Source of the DNA: Manduca sexta
Taxonomy: Eukaryota; Arthropoda; Insecta; Lepidoptera; Sphingidae
DNA: 64,000 nucleotides
Assembly: GCF_014839805.1 (NCBI RefSeq)
Contig: NC_051141.1
Span: 21,050,790-21,114,789 of the forward strand
Reading direction: 5' to 3'
Shown: piece after piece, positions 1-11,393 of the stretch
Layout: each line of letters starts with the position of its first letter
How positions within the stretch are numbered: the first letter of the stretch is position 1
The notes under the pieces: model-generated
The model's database searches: none
The model's input: the letters and a program-made list of their open reading frames with translations, nothing else
Told to the model about the DNA's origin: nothing
Translations under genes and position numbers: made by a program

Positions 1-903
1 GTTCATATAATACAAAAGAATAATTGCTCCGTAAAAAAATATATCTCTGATTATAATTTTGTAAGTAATTACTTTATAAGTCCTAAAGTACATTTATTAT
101 AGCCCCTGGGATACGGAGCCCATATTACGTAATATTTGGATAAATAAAACGAATTTAGTGTGTAATTTAAACACAATAAAATTACAATAAAGTATATTTA
201 CTTTTAGATAACGAATTATTTTCTTCCTTTGTTTTGGTATAAATGTACAATATGGTCGTATATTTAAAAAAATATACTTATGTTAATCAAAAATATAATT
301 GCATATAATATTACCGTGTAAATGATAAATGAAATGCTGATTTCATAAACTGGCCACCCAAATGAAATGGGGAACTCAAATTAATTTAAGAAATATATCA
401 ACGGCTTATTTTGTAGGAAGTGACTATAAATAATGGTAAGTTACTGGTGATAGATGACACTTTGTTGTTATAGATCGAACTTTATTGTTTCTGCATAATT
501 TAAAAACACAAACCGGCATTAAATAAGGTTCAAACTCGCGTGTTTAGCGCAACTGTCATGTTAGCCGGCTAACATGTCAAGCATACATGGGTAAATATTA
601 AATAATGATAATTGGGTAGAGACAGGTATGAACGGAGTGACAGCTTGAAGTGCACCGAGCGCGGCAATTGGATGTAGAGATGACCAGTTCACGACCGTTT
701 TCGATGCGCTTAAAGCTTTCAGTAAATAAATCGTGCTATCGGTGTGTAAGATTTGTGAGGAAAAAATATCGTTATGTATATACTTATTCCGTTCTTCTTT
801 CATAAAAAAATAACTTCTTGTTCATAAGTAATGAATTTATGAGTGGATTTAAATAATCCCACTCCACATTTTGTATAATCGCAAAATAATAATATATAAT
901 AAT
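1..903. other. AT-rich intergenic stretch
   Basis: I see no coding exon, RNA gene or bounded repeat here. The short reading frame on the minus strand at 561-803 has no recognisable protein similarity and no convincing splice context. Confidence 0.5.
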
Positions 904-1211
904 ATCAGCTCTGTATTATATACTTGCCCACTGCTGAGCACGGGCCTCCTCTACTACTGAGAGGGATTAGGCCTTAGTCCACCACGCTGGCCTAGTGCGG
1001 ATTGGTAGACTTCATACACCTTCGAAATTCCTATAGAGAACTTCTCAGATGTGCAGGTTTCCTCACGATGTTTTCCTTCACCGTTAAAGCGAACGATTCA
1101 CAAAGAATACACATGATTTTTTAGAAAAGTCAGAGGTGTGTGTCCTTGGGATTTGAACCTGCAGACATTCGTCTTGGCAGTCCGTTCCACACCCAACTAG
1201 GCTATCGCCGC
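904..1211 (-). repeat. tRNA-derived SINE, copy 1
   Basis: Read on the minus strand, the element starts at 1211 with a tRNA-like head: an A-box-like TAGCCTAGTTGG and a B-box GGTTCAAATCC. A conserved body of about 220 bp and an AT-rich tail follow. The same unit recurs at 30,429-30,697 and 40,091-40,416 in the same orientation. These boxes are the internal RNA polymerase III promoter of tRNA-derived SINEs. A possible short duplication (AAATAATA) flanks the copy, but it is low complexity and weak evidence. Confidence 0.75.
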
Positions 1212-1224
1212 TAAATAATAGTAA

Positions 1225-1600
1225 ATATTAGAAATTAGGAACGCTCGCCGATCGTAGTCAAAGAAAGCCGCGCGCGACGACGCGCGGCAGCGAGGCCATT
1301 GCACGCAGCGCGTGTGGCGCTGAGTGCCTATTTAACAAAACAGCTGATGGGGGCGCCCGCGCACATTTTACCTTTGTTCATATATTTCTGATATTATAAA
1401 TATTATTTACGTCTTGTTATTTTAATGAAAGTAGGGTTGTGTTAGTGAATAATATCGACTTTATTGCGTTATCATCGAAAAAAAACAAAAATCATGAAAA
1501 GCCCAACATAAACTCATATGCTGGGGGTTACAGAAATATGTAAGTACTGAACACCTGGTAACAGTTTTTGGTACGCTGTCTTTTACACCATTTATATAAT
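1225..1600. repeat. GC-rich repeat, copy 1 (inverted relative to 32.35-32.7 kb)
   Basis: A GC-rich patch (about 1,250-1,360) followed by an AT-rich arm. The reverse complement of the whole stretch matches 32,346-32,705. Shared stretches include the 'CAGCTGTTTT', 'GCAATGGCCTCGCTG' and 'CTTTGACTACGA' segments and the arm ending near a 'GGGGGTTAC' motif. Two diverged copies in opposite orientation indicate an interspersed repeat. I cannot assign a class. Confidence 0.55.
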
Positions 1601-2243
1601 ATAATGCCTAAGTATATGTAAATTTACAATACAATGCTTTCATATTTTGCATCCAGCTGCTAAGCCTACTACGGAAAATTAATAACTATGAAGTGTGAAC
1701 TGTGAACTATTTTAATGATTAGTATCACCACCTCGTTTCATAATTTAGTAGGACATCGCGGGGTGTTGTAAATATAATATATTTTGTACCATAAGAGTGG
1801 ATTTTTTTATTTTAGGTAGGTAGTACATCTGAGAAAACCGTCACCACTAGCCAACTATTGTGTTCATTGTTGTACTGTAACTATAAAACTCATAAAAAAT
1901 CTCTTTTATTTAGCAAAAAAGTCTTGTCCCGCAAAATAAAACCGATTGAGGTTAATCTGGCGCCGAGCCGCAGCTCTAAAGAAAACAGCTTTACAGGACT
2001 TCTTTTTATTTATATTGAATGTACGTAACACATTCAAAACAAAAAAAAATGTAATAAAATATCGTGCACACTGCACATTACTTAGTACCTCGGTATTAAA
2101 AATACTACTTAATAAAATATTTCACGTAAGGGCATTATACAACACTTTACCTGGCCACACAGAGCTGAGGCTAGCCAAATTACAGCTTGTTACGTAAAAT
2201 AACTGTGAACGGACATTAGTAAGATGCCGCGATGCGTTCTGAG
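1601..2243. other. AT-rich intergenic stretch
   Basis: Nothing recognisable; low-complexity A/T-rich DNA without bounded repeats or plausible exons. Confidence 0.4.
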
Positions 2244-2480
2244 GTAGGGCTGCCATCATCTAAACTGCTGAAGCCAGATAATTGGGCGAAATATGTATTT
2301 TTCCCCAGACACCTCTGAAAAAATATTGTTTGCATCAAAAATAAAAACATCGTTATAATTTTTTAATTTTTATTCATTTATAAAGCATGTTATAAATTTT
2401 TTTACGAAGATTTATTTCAATTTATCGCTTATCTATAAAAAATATTGGATTTCCCCTACAACAAAAGTGTATTTTTTAGT
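2244..2480. mobile_element. Degraded hAT-like MITE (family of 8,110-8,310)
   Basis: Begins TAGGGCTGCCATCATCTAAA, the reverse complement of the right end of the intact element at 8,110-8,310. It also shares the internal 'CGCTTATCTATAAAAAA...TTGGATTTCCCC' stretch in the matching inverted orientation. The distal end is missing and the middle has diverged, so this is a truncated copy. Confidence 0.55.
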
Positions 2481-2774
2481 TATACGATCTTACCCCATAT
2501 CCGATCTTACCCGAACGCACCTTATAACTTTTGTTCGTTGCTTCGTTAACGTGAAATACTTTTCCGAGTTTCCGTTTTATATTTTCCCGTATAGAAGGTA
2601 ACCTCTGTTCTTTCCAGAGTGTCAAACTATCTGATATCACCAATCACTTACATTATTTTCACAAAAAATCCTAGTTTTAGTATAAGTTATAGTAAAAAAA
2701 TACTTATAAATAAAACGCTTTATTCATCACGTAGTACATGTTTGCGCTTATGATAAATCAAGGTAAGCACATGA

Positions 2775-2954
2775 CAGTGGCGAAGGGTGAAATTTTTCAA
2801 AAGGTAACCCGATGCGAAGTGCCTATGCCTTATGCCTTAGTTAACATATTACGGCCATTTGAACAAAAAAAAAACAAAAATTAAGACAAACTTAAATACT
2901 TAAACCAAAAAGGGAAGCCGTTAGGAATCGGGTTGTATGGACGCTTCGCCACTG
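2775..2954. mobile_element. hAT-like MITE, CAGTGGCGAAG family, copy A
   Basis: The ends form the inverted repeat CAGTGGCGAAG / CTTCGCCACTG, and the body matches the elements at 31,656-31,820 and 33,092-33,753, including 'GGTAACCCG' near the left and 'ATCGGGTTGTATGGACG' near the right. The expected 8-bp target duplication is not intact here: the left flank is GCACATGA and the right flank GTACTTAC. There is no coding capacity. Confidence 0.7.
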
Positions 2955-3544
2955 GTACTTACATGACAATATTTAAGGAAGTAATTAAGTATTACTCAAA
3001 TTAATAATAATAATATAATACTTATAGCTTTATTTATGCCATAAGTACTTCAGTAGTTAAATAAACATGCAATAAGTGACTTAATTCTATTAAAGTTATT
3101 TTTGTATGGACCCCCTTCGGGTAAAAGCCTCCTCCGAAGGAACACCACTTATCTTAATTAATATTTAATTTTCTTTCATAAGAACTTTCTTAACTTATTA
3201 TTGTCAGGCAATAATTTACACACTACATATCCGTTCACGCATGAAGTAATAACCAAGCGAAACAAATGCAATTCGCTAAATAAGATTTATTCGTTTTATA
3301 GAGCCTGAAATTTGGAAAAACTTATTTTTATTTCTAGTGTTCAGTAAGGTGAGTTGGGGTTAAATCGGACGCTTTTTCAACGTGTTAAACAGAGTTCTCA
3401 AAATATTTTTTTTCAAGAATTCTATAAAAGTTATCATAATGAATTATTAACCTAGCTGTATGTTATTAAATATACTAAGTGGTATATATTTTTTAAATTT
3501 CTTAAATATAACAGTTAATCTATACTTCTATACTATTATATAAA

Positions 3545-3835
3545 GCTGAAGAGTTTGTTTGTTTGTTTGTTTGTTTGAACGCGCTAATCTCAGGAACTAT
3601 CGGCTCAAACTGAAAAATTCTTTTTGTGTTGGATAGCCCTTTGTTCGCGGAGTGCTATAGGCTATATATCATCACGCTATAACCAATAGGAGCGGAGCAG
3701 TAATGGCTTATCTCAGGAACTACCAGTTTGAACTGAAAAATTCTTTTTGTGTTGGATAGCCCTTTGTTCGTGGAGTGCTATAGGCTATATATCATCACGC
3801 TATAACCAATAGGAGCGGAGCAGTGATGAAACATG
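3545..3835 (+). repeat. Interspersed repeat with a 123-bp tandem duplication
   Basis: A (GTTT)n run leads into a module containing 'GGATAGCCC...GCTATAGGCTATATATCATCACGCTATAACCAATAGGAGCGGAGC'. The module is present twice in tandem (3,587-3,709 and 3,710-3,832) with few differences. Diverged relatives lie at 13,919-14,050 and, inverted, at 32,160-32,345. It is a widespread type of non-coding lepidopteran repeat; its class is uncertain. Confidence 0.6.
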
Positions 3836-3999
3836 TTGCAAAAACGGGGAAAATTTATTAGTTTTAAGAGCTTATGTTGCATGCGATGCGTAAACGGTTA
3901 AAGTTATGCAACAATGATGTACGACGGGATTGTTCCTCTTAAAAAATTCTACAGAAATATATTATAAAACAAAGTCCCCCTCTGCATCTGTCTGCCTGA

Positions 4000-4165
4000 A
4001 CGTGTTAAACTCAAAAACTACTCAACGTATTAGGATAAAATTTGGTATGGAGACAGTTTGAGACCCTGGGAAGAACATAGGCTCCCGGGAAAAAATATAG
4101 CGTGACTTTTATAATGGAAAACTTTAGCCCGAAAAACTTTATAACGCGGGCGGAGCCGCGGGCAA
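4000..4165 (+). repeat. Interspersed repeat tail (GCGGGCGGAGCCGCGGGC type)
   Basis: Contains the sequence order 'TTTGAGACCCTGGGAAGAACATAGGCT', 'AAAATATAGCG' and 'GCGGGCGGAGCCGCGGGCAA'. The same arrangement recurs at 46,320-46,506 and partly, inverted, at 42,745-42,830. Such modules are frequent in lepidopteran genomes as tails of interspersed elements. No coding content. Confidence 0.5.
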
Positions 4166-6166
4166 TGTTTTATAAGGCTTTGAAAAAGTACTATACTTTT
4201 AGAAATGTGTGAGAAAGATAGGACCTTCACAGGTATAGTTCGGACTACTCTCTAAAACCGTATATGTTAAAGGGATTCTAAAATCCATAAAAAGAGTATA
4301 TTCTGATCTAGATAGTCATTTATAAACATTCAAAAAATTTAATAAATTTCGTAAGATATTTTTAGAAGCGAACTTTGTTTTTTTAATAGTTCTAGGCATA
4401 CGATCTTACCCCTCACGATTGACACTGTAGATATTTTTAAAAATATTCGAAGAAATAGTACATATACGTGTAAATAAATAACAAATAAACAAAATTGATC
4501 CTTCCCATGAGCTATAAAAAAATACATAATTACTGAGTTCAGACGTTTTCGTGTGTAAATTTTGACACAAACTTGCAATATTTTACAAGTGCTAGATCGA
4601 ACGATTTTTATCCGTTCTTTAACGACAAATAATTGTATGCGTGAAGATCGGATCTCAGGGAATATAGGTGTTTCGACAAATTTGAATAAACAAGTCACAA
4701 GATTTATTTCCTTTATGATACTATATAACTACAAAAGTAATTGAAAACAGGAAATACTAAATTAAAATTAGGCAAATTCTTGCATGGGGTTAATCCGGAT
4801 CTGCCAGGGAACGACGAAATGCCGATATTCTGTTTGTTAGCACCGTTAACATTATTTATTTGACGGAATCATACATGTGAACTAGTGGAACGTAGGGAAT
4901 AAGATGGGGCCGCAGGTAGTGTTGTCTAAGAACAAAAATTATAACACAATTGCAAGTTATTTCATTTATACGATGTTACACCTTCTACGATCTTACCCCA
5001 ACGCGCTTATATAGGTAGATAGATAGATTAAAAACAGATTTGATTCTGAAAAAAATCAATAATTAAGTACTTACAGCAAAATAAAATGATTTAAAAATCT
5101 TGCCGTGATCTATAAAGTAAGTAAGTATTTAAAACAACTATTTTTATCTTCTTGAGTCTTATTCAATATTCACCCTGCTTTATCGACGAATACTCCAAAA
5201 ATGGTAGCATGTTAAGTATGTTGTAATACTGTAGTACTTAGATATTTTTTTATTTTTTGTTAATCTAGGAGGCGGTAAATTTTTTTTATATCGCTCGTTT
5301 AAGAAATTTTACCGAACTTGGGCAAAGTGTCCAAACATGGCTTATGTTTTGCAAACAAATAAAACATATTTTTTATTAATTAAGTAAGTACTTATACAAC
5401 CAATTTTTACTACATAATAATCTGTAATGATTTAATTCGGTGTTATTTTTATCTCCTTACAATTGTTGATTACAATCATTTATAAAAATCGAAATACTTA
5501 TTTTATAAATTTCGTAAGATATTTTTAGAAGCGAATTTTGTTTTTTTTTTAATAGTTCTAGGCATACGATCGTACACCTCATGAGTGAAACTGTAGAATA
5601 AGAAATGATTAATTCACATGTAAATAAATAACAAATCAATAAAATCGGTTATTTACCTGAGCTAACAAAAAAAAACTAAGTTGACATTTCTTCGTGTATA
5701 AATTTTGCCATTCACTTACAATATTTTATAAGTGCTAGATCGAATGATTTTCGTTCTTCAACGGCAAGTAGTTGTATATTATGTAACGATCGGATCTCGG
5801 TATATCTAGACGTGTTGCGACAAATTCGAATAAACTCGCTAAAAGATTTTTTTGCTTTGTCATACTATATATTAGAAAATTAATTGAAAGCAGTAAATAC
5901 TCATTAAAAATTATGCAAATTCTTGCATGGGGTTAGTATGGATCTGCCAGGGAACGGCGAAATGCAGGTTTTCTGTTTGTTAATACCGTAACCATTATTG
6001 ATTTGTCAGAATCACTCATGCGAATTAGTTGAACGTAGGGTACTAGATGGGGTCAAAGATAATGTTATCCGAAAACAAAAATTATAAAACAATAGCGATT
6101 TAAGTAAGTATATATTTGATTTATACCACCATAAACCTGCTACGATGTTACCCCAACGCACCTTAC

Positions 6167-8101
6167 CTCTTATTCCTAAACCTAAAGAGAACATCAAAGT
6201 ATTCAGTAGCATGCAAAATAGCAACATCCGTTGTCGCTTGGCGTCGATGAATGTGCCGCTGGGTCACCATTCACCACCGTGTGCACTATGGACTTTGGAG
6301 CGTCCGTGCGTACGGACAACAGTCTCAGCTCAATTTTTTGTTATTGAAATGGCTCATTAAACCGCCAGATGATCTCATGCTGAGGTCGAACTGCAGCTAA
6401 AAAACGTACAGTTTTTTACGGTTGTTTGTGGCGATTAAACTCAATACTTAAGTATTGGCAGACTGTTCCATAACTTCTGTCCAATCAAGTGTAGTACTTA
6501 CTTATGGAATTGTACAACAAATTAATAGAAAATAAAATATGATCGTGTCATTGCGCCCTTTACTTACCTAAACTTATTGTTCGGGCGCGGCTGACGAGTG
6601 ACGACATCTAGTACGAGACGCCCGTCCTTCACTTAAGTCGACGTCAGCCGTAATTATGCTGATGGTGATACTGGTAAACGAGTATCAGTATTCAGAGAGA
6701 AGAAGTTCGAAATCTATCAACGCGAACATCTCTGAGAGAGTTGCGACAAAGTTGGGACATAGCGGGCCATTGTACCACATGGCCATAACGAGGCTATTCG
6801 GCGCGCTCGCCCGTGTCGGGGTCGGTTCGTCTCCGGGCGTAGCCTCAACTCTGCGGCCTGTCGGATGGCGACTGTCCGTTACGACGCTCCGCTCGCCAGT
6901 ACCGGCACTGTGTGTCCTTCAGTATTTCCACTTACCATTTCGGTTTCATTCTAGATTTTATAAGAATTATCCCTAAAATAAAGATCTAAAAATTCCTTGT
7001 CTTAGTGATTATTGTTATAAAACAGCACATCACGAAAGTATTTAATAATATAAAGTAAGTATGTAGGTACCTACGTACAACTAGACCTTTATCTACTGGG
7101 ACTTTTGACCAGCATAAACGCTCACCATCGTCTATTAAGGAACCTTGCCATCGGTAATAGAATAATACAGTCTGATTCACAAGTTTTAAGTAAATTTTAT
7201 TTTACTGTTATCGTAAATGCAGGTACCTACTGTAGATCAGTGCTCATTTTATTACCATTTATTTGGGAACATAGATTAGTTTGACTTTTGTATTTGGTCG
7301 ACTCATACATTTACGTGACGAGTAGCATGTTGTTCCGCGCCGATATCAGAGCCGGCTGCGCGTGCAGCGTGGCAGGAGAGAAGCTATGTTACACCACGAG
7401 TTTCCTATTATACTCCCTGGTTGAGGATTTCAGTTGCACCTGAGGGTAGCTCATTGTCAAAACAATTATTTGAGGAATATTATGTTTAATACTTATTATC
7501 AAAGGAACGGTATGTATGAGCGGTCGTATCACTTACAATCAAGTGAACGACAAGCTCGTGTCGTCATTCAAAGCCATAAACAAGAAAGAAAAAACAAAGC
7601 AACAATTTGTTAATTAACTACTTACTAGGTAAGGGTATGATTTTTTCATCAATTACAAGCATATTATGTATACAGTACTTACTTATAATATATTAAGTAA
7701 GTACTTATATCTTTCTTTCCAATATAAAAAATATCAATAGGTACCGAGTTTTACCTATAAGTTAATTACTGTATAAGTAGGTAGTTCCTGCCAAGCTGCG
7801 TGTCGTAATCTTATGTTTACCTACATCACGCGATGCCTCACTACCTTCAATGAATGCCTGAATGCCGTGTAGTACAGACACGTGGCTAGGTGATGAGCAA
7901 CATGTCGCGACATAATTACCCGTAACTAAGCAAGGATTATAATGAACAGGACGCGCGCTGTTGGTTGCCATTTGTTCATATATCTAAGTATACTTACCTA
8001 TTGTTGCCTTTTAATTGCTGCCCGGTGATTATTTAATTATTTAATGTTGAAATAGAATATTTGTATATTTACTTAAACATAAGAGATGATTATTTTGTTT
8101 T
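6167..8101. other. Intergenic stretch without a recognised gene
   Basis: Mostly AT-rich. A GC-richer patch at about 6,560-6,930 has a 106-residue open frame on the plus strand, but I recognise no family, no clear splice signals and no repeat relationship. It is left as unexplained intergenic DNA. Confidence 0.4.
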
Positions 8102-8109
8102 ACCCTAAC

Positions 8110-8310
8110 TAGGGCTGCCATGCGTCCGGAATTCCCCGGATTTGTCCTAGTTTGAAGGGCGACCCGGACACTTGTTGTCAGGGGAAATCCAATTTTTTTT
8201 ATAGATAAGCGATAAATTGAGTGTCCGTGTAAAAACCCACATTTCGCCCAAATGTCCGGGATTTTTGCCGTGCTTATCCGGCGTTGGCAATTTAGATGAT
8301 GGCAGCCCTA
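8110..8310. mobile_element. Intact hAT-like MITE, TAGGGCTGCCAT family
   Basis: A 201-bp element with terminal inverted repeats TAGGGCTGCCAT / ATGGCAGCCCTA and a perfect 8-bp target duplication ACCCTAAC (8,102-8,109 and 8,311-8,318). An 8-bp duplication together with a TAGGG-type end is the signature of hAT-superfamily non-autonomous elements. No coding capacity. A degraded relative lies at 2,244-2,480. Confidence 0.88.
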
Positions 8311-8319
8311 ACCCTAACT

Positions 8320-10900
8320 AATATTGCGTTTGATCACGTAACGAGTGAGAGGTTTCGATCCATCTGCATCCGATATATGAACAAAACTAACTTACACCAT
8401 TTACAATGTACTAACCGATGCGTTGCGCGACCTTACGAGATGAACAATATACGGCTCTGTCAGCTGTACCTGCGCCGTGGGCACTGCGCGGAGGCACGTG
8501 TGAGATGTGAGATGGGAAACATGAAGGCGATCAGATAATGACTATACCGGATAACCAAGTTAAGTCATGAACATGTTACCACTGCTCACTTCTCAGCTTC
8601 GATACTAGAGTAAACCTTTTTTATCAAATATTTTATGATTTTACAGATTATCAATTCAATAATCCACTGACACGATCGACCAGATATCAATCATATTATT
8701 ATCGAGATCGCAGATTACACCGATGCCAGCTCCAAACAATGATTTAAAGTAATATTTTATATACTAAATAGGTACTTACATAAATATAAGTACTTACATG
8801 TTTTTAGAATTGTGGTGTAAGCACATAAAATGTTTTGTACTTATTTCAAATATCACACATGAATAACAGATATTGTTCTTAAAGCAATTTAATACTTACC
8901 TACCTGTACACCCCCGAGTCACGGGCGACCTTGGCTGGCTCCAGGGAGCAAAAAATGTCCCCCATTTCAACAATTTTATTGGTAAGATGCTTAAGATGCG
9001 TTGGTAAACACGGTGGTGACCAAAACCGCACTCAGCGTGAGGCGCCCCTCAGATCGAGCCCCAGCCGGTAGCCCGGTTCCCTGCTCTCCCGCGCTCCCTA
9101 AGGCCGCCACTGCCCGGATATTGGTATGGGGAGGAGATGAAGCAGGTACAAGCTCTACACACCATCTACACTCGAGTCACCGAGTGCAAACAACTTAGGT
9201 ATCCAACTACTACAAGTGCCCTGTGCCCCAGCAAACAACTAGTCAACCTAAGATAATTATCTTCTACAAACGACTAGCTTACCTAATTTTGTAAAATCTT
9301 TTTTTTCGGACTTTAATGTTAGTAAATGAAATCATTTTTAAGGAAATACTTAGCTAAATTATTATTTATAGAAAAATATTGTATAAAGAAAATAACATGA
9401 TTCTCAGGTCGCATAAATCGCTAAACTGGCGTCCGCAATGTACCTACGTACTTAGATAATTTATTAGTAGGCTGCCCCGCAAACAAGTTATTAGATCACC
9501 TAACGGCTTACCTACCAACGCTCAAGAACACCGGCGATGTCAGCCGACTCAATCAAACCGGCACGCCGTACACTCTGTAGACGCGCCGCTGTGTGTCCGC
9601 CGCGGGAGCTGGGGAGGCGGCACCGTCTGCGTCCCTCGCCGACTCTCTGCCTCCGCCTCGCTGGGGTTCGATGGGGTTATACCACATCATGGGTTAATCC
9701 CGTTGTTTCTTATTGCTTAACCCCACAAACTTTTCTGATACGGACAGCATAACCTGAATTGCTATACTTACTTCAATGCACCACCATTGTTTATCATAAT
9801 AGATTTTAGTTAAAGTATAGGTAATCTTGAAACAACGGGATTACCCTATGATCTGGTATTACCCTAAACCACCCAAAAAAAGGTTCATATTGTAAAATAT
9901 GAACTTTACTCTGTTACATACCCCATTACTAACATATATGCGTTAGATATTGTTTTTCGCGTGGTTTCCAAGCCAGGAGGTCGCAGCTAGATGTTTTTAG
10001 GCGACCGCCGCGCCGCTAGCCACCACTCACCGCCGCTCAACATTGAGCAAGGTGAAGGCCGTTGCGCCATGAGGGTCGCGGCCCTTCGTCGGACCGCTTG
10101 GTTTGGAATCGGATTTAAGTACGAGTTATAAGTGTACCGTTGTTTAAAAGGATCAATATTTTTTGTAACACATTTTATTAACATTTCCATTAATTATTCA
10201 ACAAGGAAAAACAAAGATCTTATATTAAATACCTAAATCTAAAATGAAATAACATGATGTGGGCGAAGTGTAAGCGACGCTTCCTTTAAGCTGTCTTCGC
10301 TTCACCCCGCACACTTATAAATAGACACATGTCACTACATACACACACCACAGTGGACAAAGTACCTGACCAGTAGGTACAGGCCATCTGCAGCAGTGGA
10401 TGCACGGACGAGCAGCGACCGCAGAGGTCGCGTCGCGTCGGCGACACTCGTGCGCATGAGTAGGATGGGAACCGATCGTTAAATTAGATGTCACTGGTAC
10501 CGTGCGACCACTCGATTACATCTAAGACAAAGTATAGGGGAGAGGAGAGGGATCCGCTATCCGCCGGACGACAGGTGACTGTCGCGGACATTCCATTTCA
10601 ACACGTAGGTCCGAGATAAAAAGTCGGGATTCGAGTACTGAGTGTCGCAGCCACGGCATACCACATCTAGATCATGCTGCTCCGTATCTTGGTCCCACTA
10701 AGTTCCACAGGCCAAATGACTATCGTAGTTAGACAACCGCTAACAAACTAAATGAGCATAGAAATAACATCTGTACTGACCGTAAGTGCTGGCAGCCATC
10801 AGTGCTACAGTTAACAGTACGACTACAGACGCACGGAGGTAAGTTACATTTTAAGTACTGGTGCTTCAGCACGGGTGCCCGCCGCGACGCCGGCACTGCT
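8320..10900. other. Intergenic stretch downstream of the anion exchanger gene
   Basis: GC-richer patches at about 9,000-9,200, 9,530-9,680, 9,990-10,110 and 10,380-10,650 carry short open frames, but I recognise no protein family and cannot chain them into exons. Some could be distal 3' UTR of the neighbouring minus-strand gene or unrelated repeats. Confidence 0.35.
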
Positions 10901-10966
10901 TGTAATTATTAACTGTGACGCTAGGCTCTTTTAAAGCTTAGATACATCTTCTACACACACAATATG

Positions 10967-10972
10967 TTTATT
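10967..10972 (-). terminator. Candidate polyadenylation signal AATAAA
   Basis: On the minus strand an AATAAA hexamer lies about 350 bp downstream of the anion exchanger stop codon (11,319-11,321). This is a normal 3' UTR distance for an insect gene. The assignment rests only on hexamer and distance; other AT-rich hexamers are present nearby. Confidence 0.35.
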
Positions 10973-11318
10973 GGAACACTCTTCACTTTAGAAAAGTAAC
11001 TCTTAAAATCTAGATAGACAGGTAAGTATAATATTATTATAATATTGTCGCTACGACGTATATACTATCCATATAATATGTACATTACAGTTTAAATAAT
11101 ATATTATTGTATATTATATAAATGACGTACGATCGAAAGAACGACACCGGTGGCCGGCGCGGCGGGCCGGTCCCGTCCTCCATCGTGCGTCTTCCCTCTA
11201 ATGTGTTCGAAGCTGCGTCACCGCACCGTGACGCGGGACGTGCACGGTGTGCGCGGGCGGCAGGCGGCGGGCGGCAGGCGGCGGGCGGCGGGCGGGGAGG
11301 GGCGACTGCTCTCGGCAC

Positions 11319-11393
11319 CTAGCCCGGTAAAGGTGCTTCCTCATAGAAGTCGGGCTCGTCGTCCTTGTCGATCTCTTTCTGGGCGCCGTCCAA
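11319..11393 (-). CDS. Ae2: Anion exchanger exon 16: acidic C-tail and stop
   Basis: 75 nt ending in TAG, acceptor TTGGCAG|TTGGAC, residues 1,112-1,135. It encodes [20 protein letters not shown] and ends LPG. AE proteins end with a similar 'LDA...FDE...DEY.EMPMPV' tail whose LD-acidic motif is reported to bind carbonic anhydrase. Here the motif is LDGA, with the acidic cluster eight residues further on. Confidence 0.88.
   Translation of the reverse strand: MDGAQKEIDKDDEPDFYEEAPLPG

Larger units (their letters stand above)
3347..6166. mobile_element. Candidate non-autonomous DNA element with internal tandem duplication
   Basis: The left end reads AAGGTGAGTTGGGGTTAAATC. The right end, read in reverse complement, is AAGGTGCGTTGGGGTAACATC, so the two ends form an imperfect inverted repeat. 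Between them a roughly 0.7 kb unit occurs twice (about 4,330-5,012 and 5,510-6,166), each ending with the same 'TACGAT(C/G)TTACCCCAACGC' motif. The interior also carries other common moth repeats. The boundaries are inferred from end similarity; no target duplication was confirmed and no transposase is visible. Confidence 0.4.
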
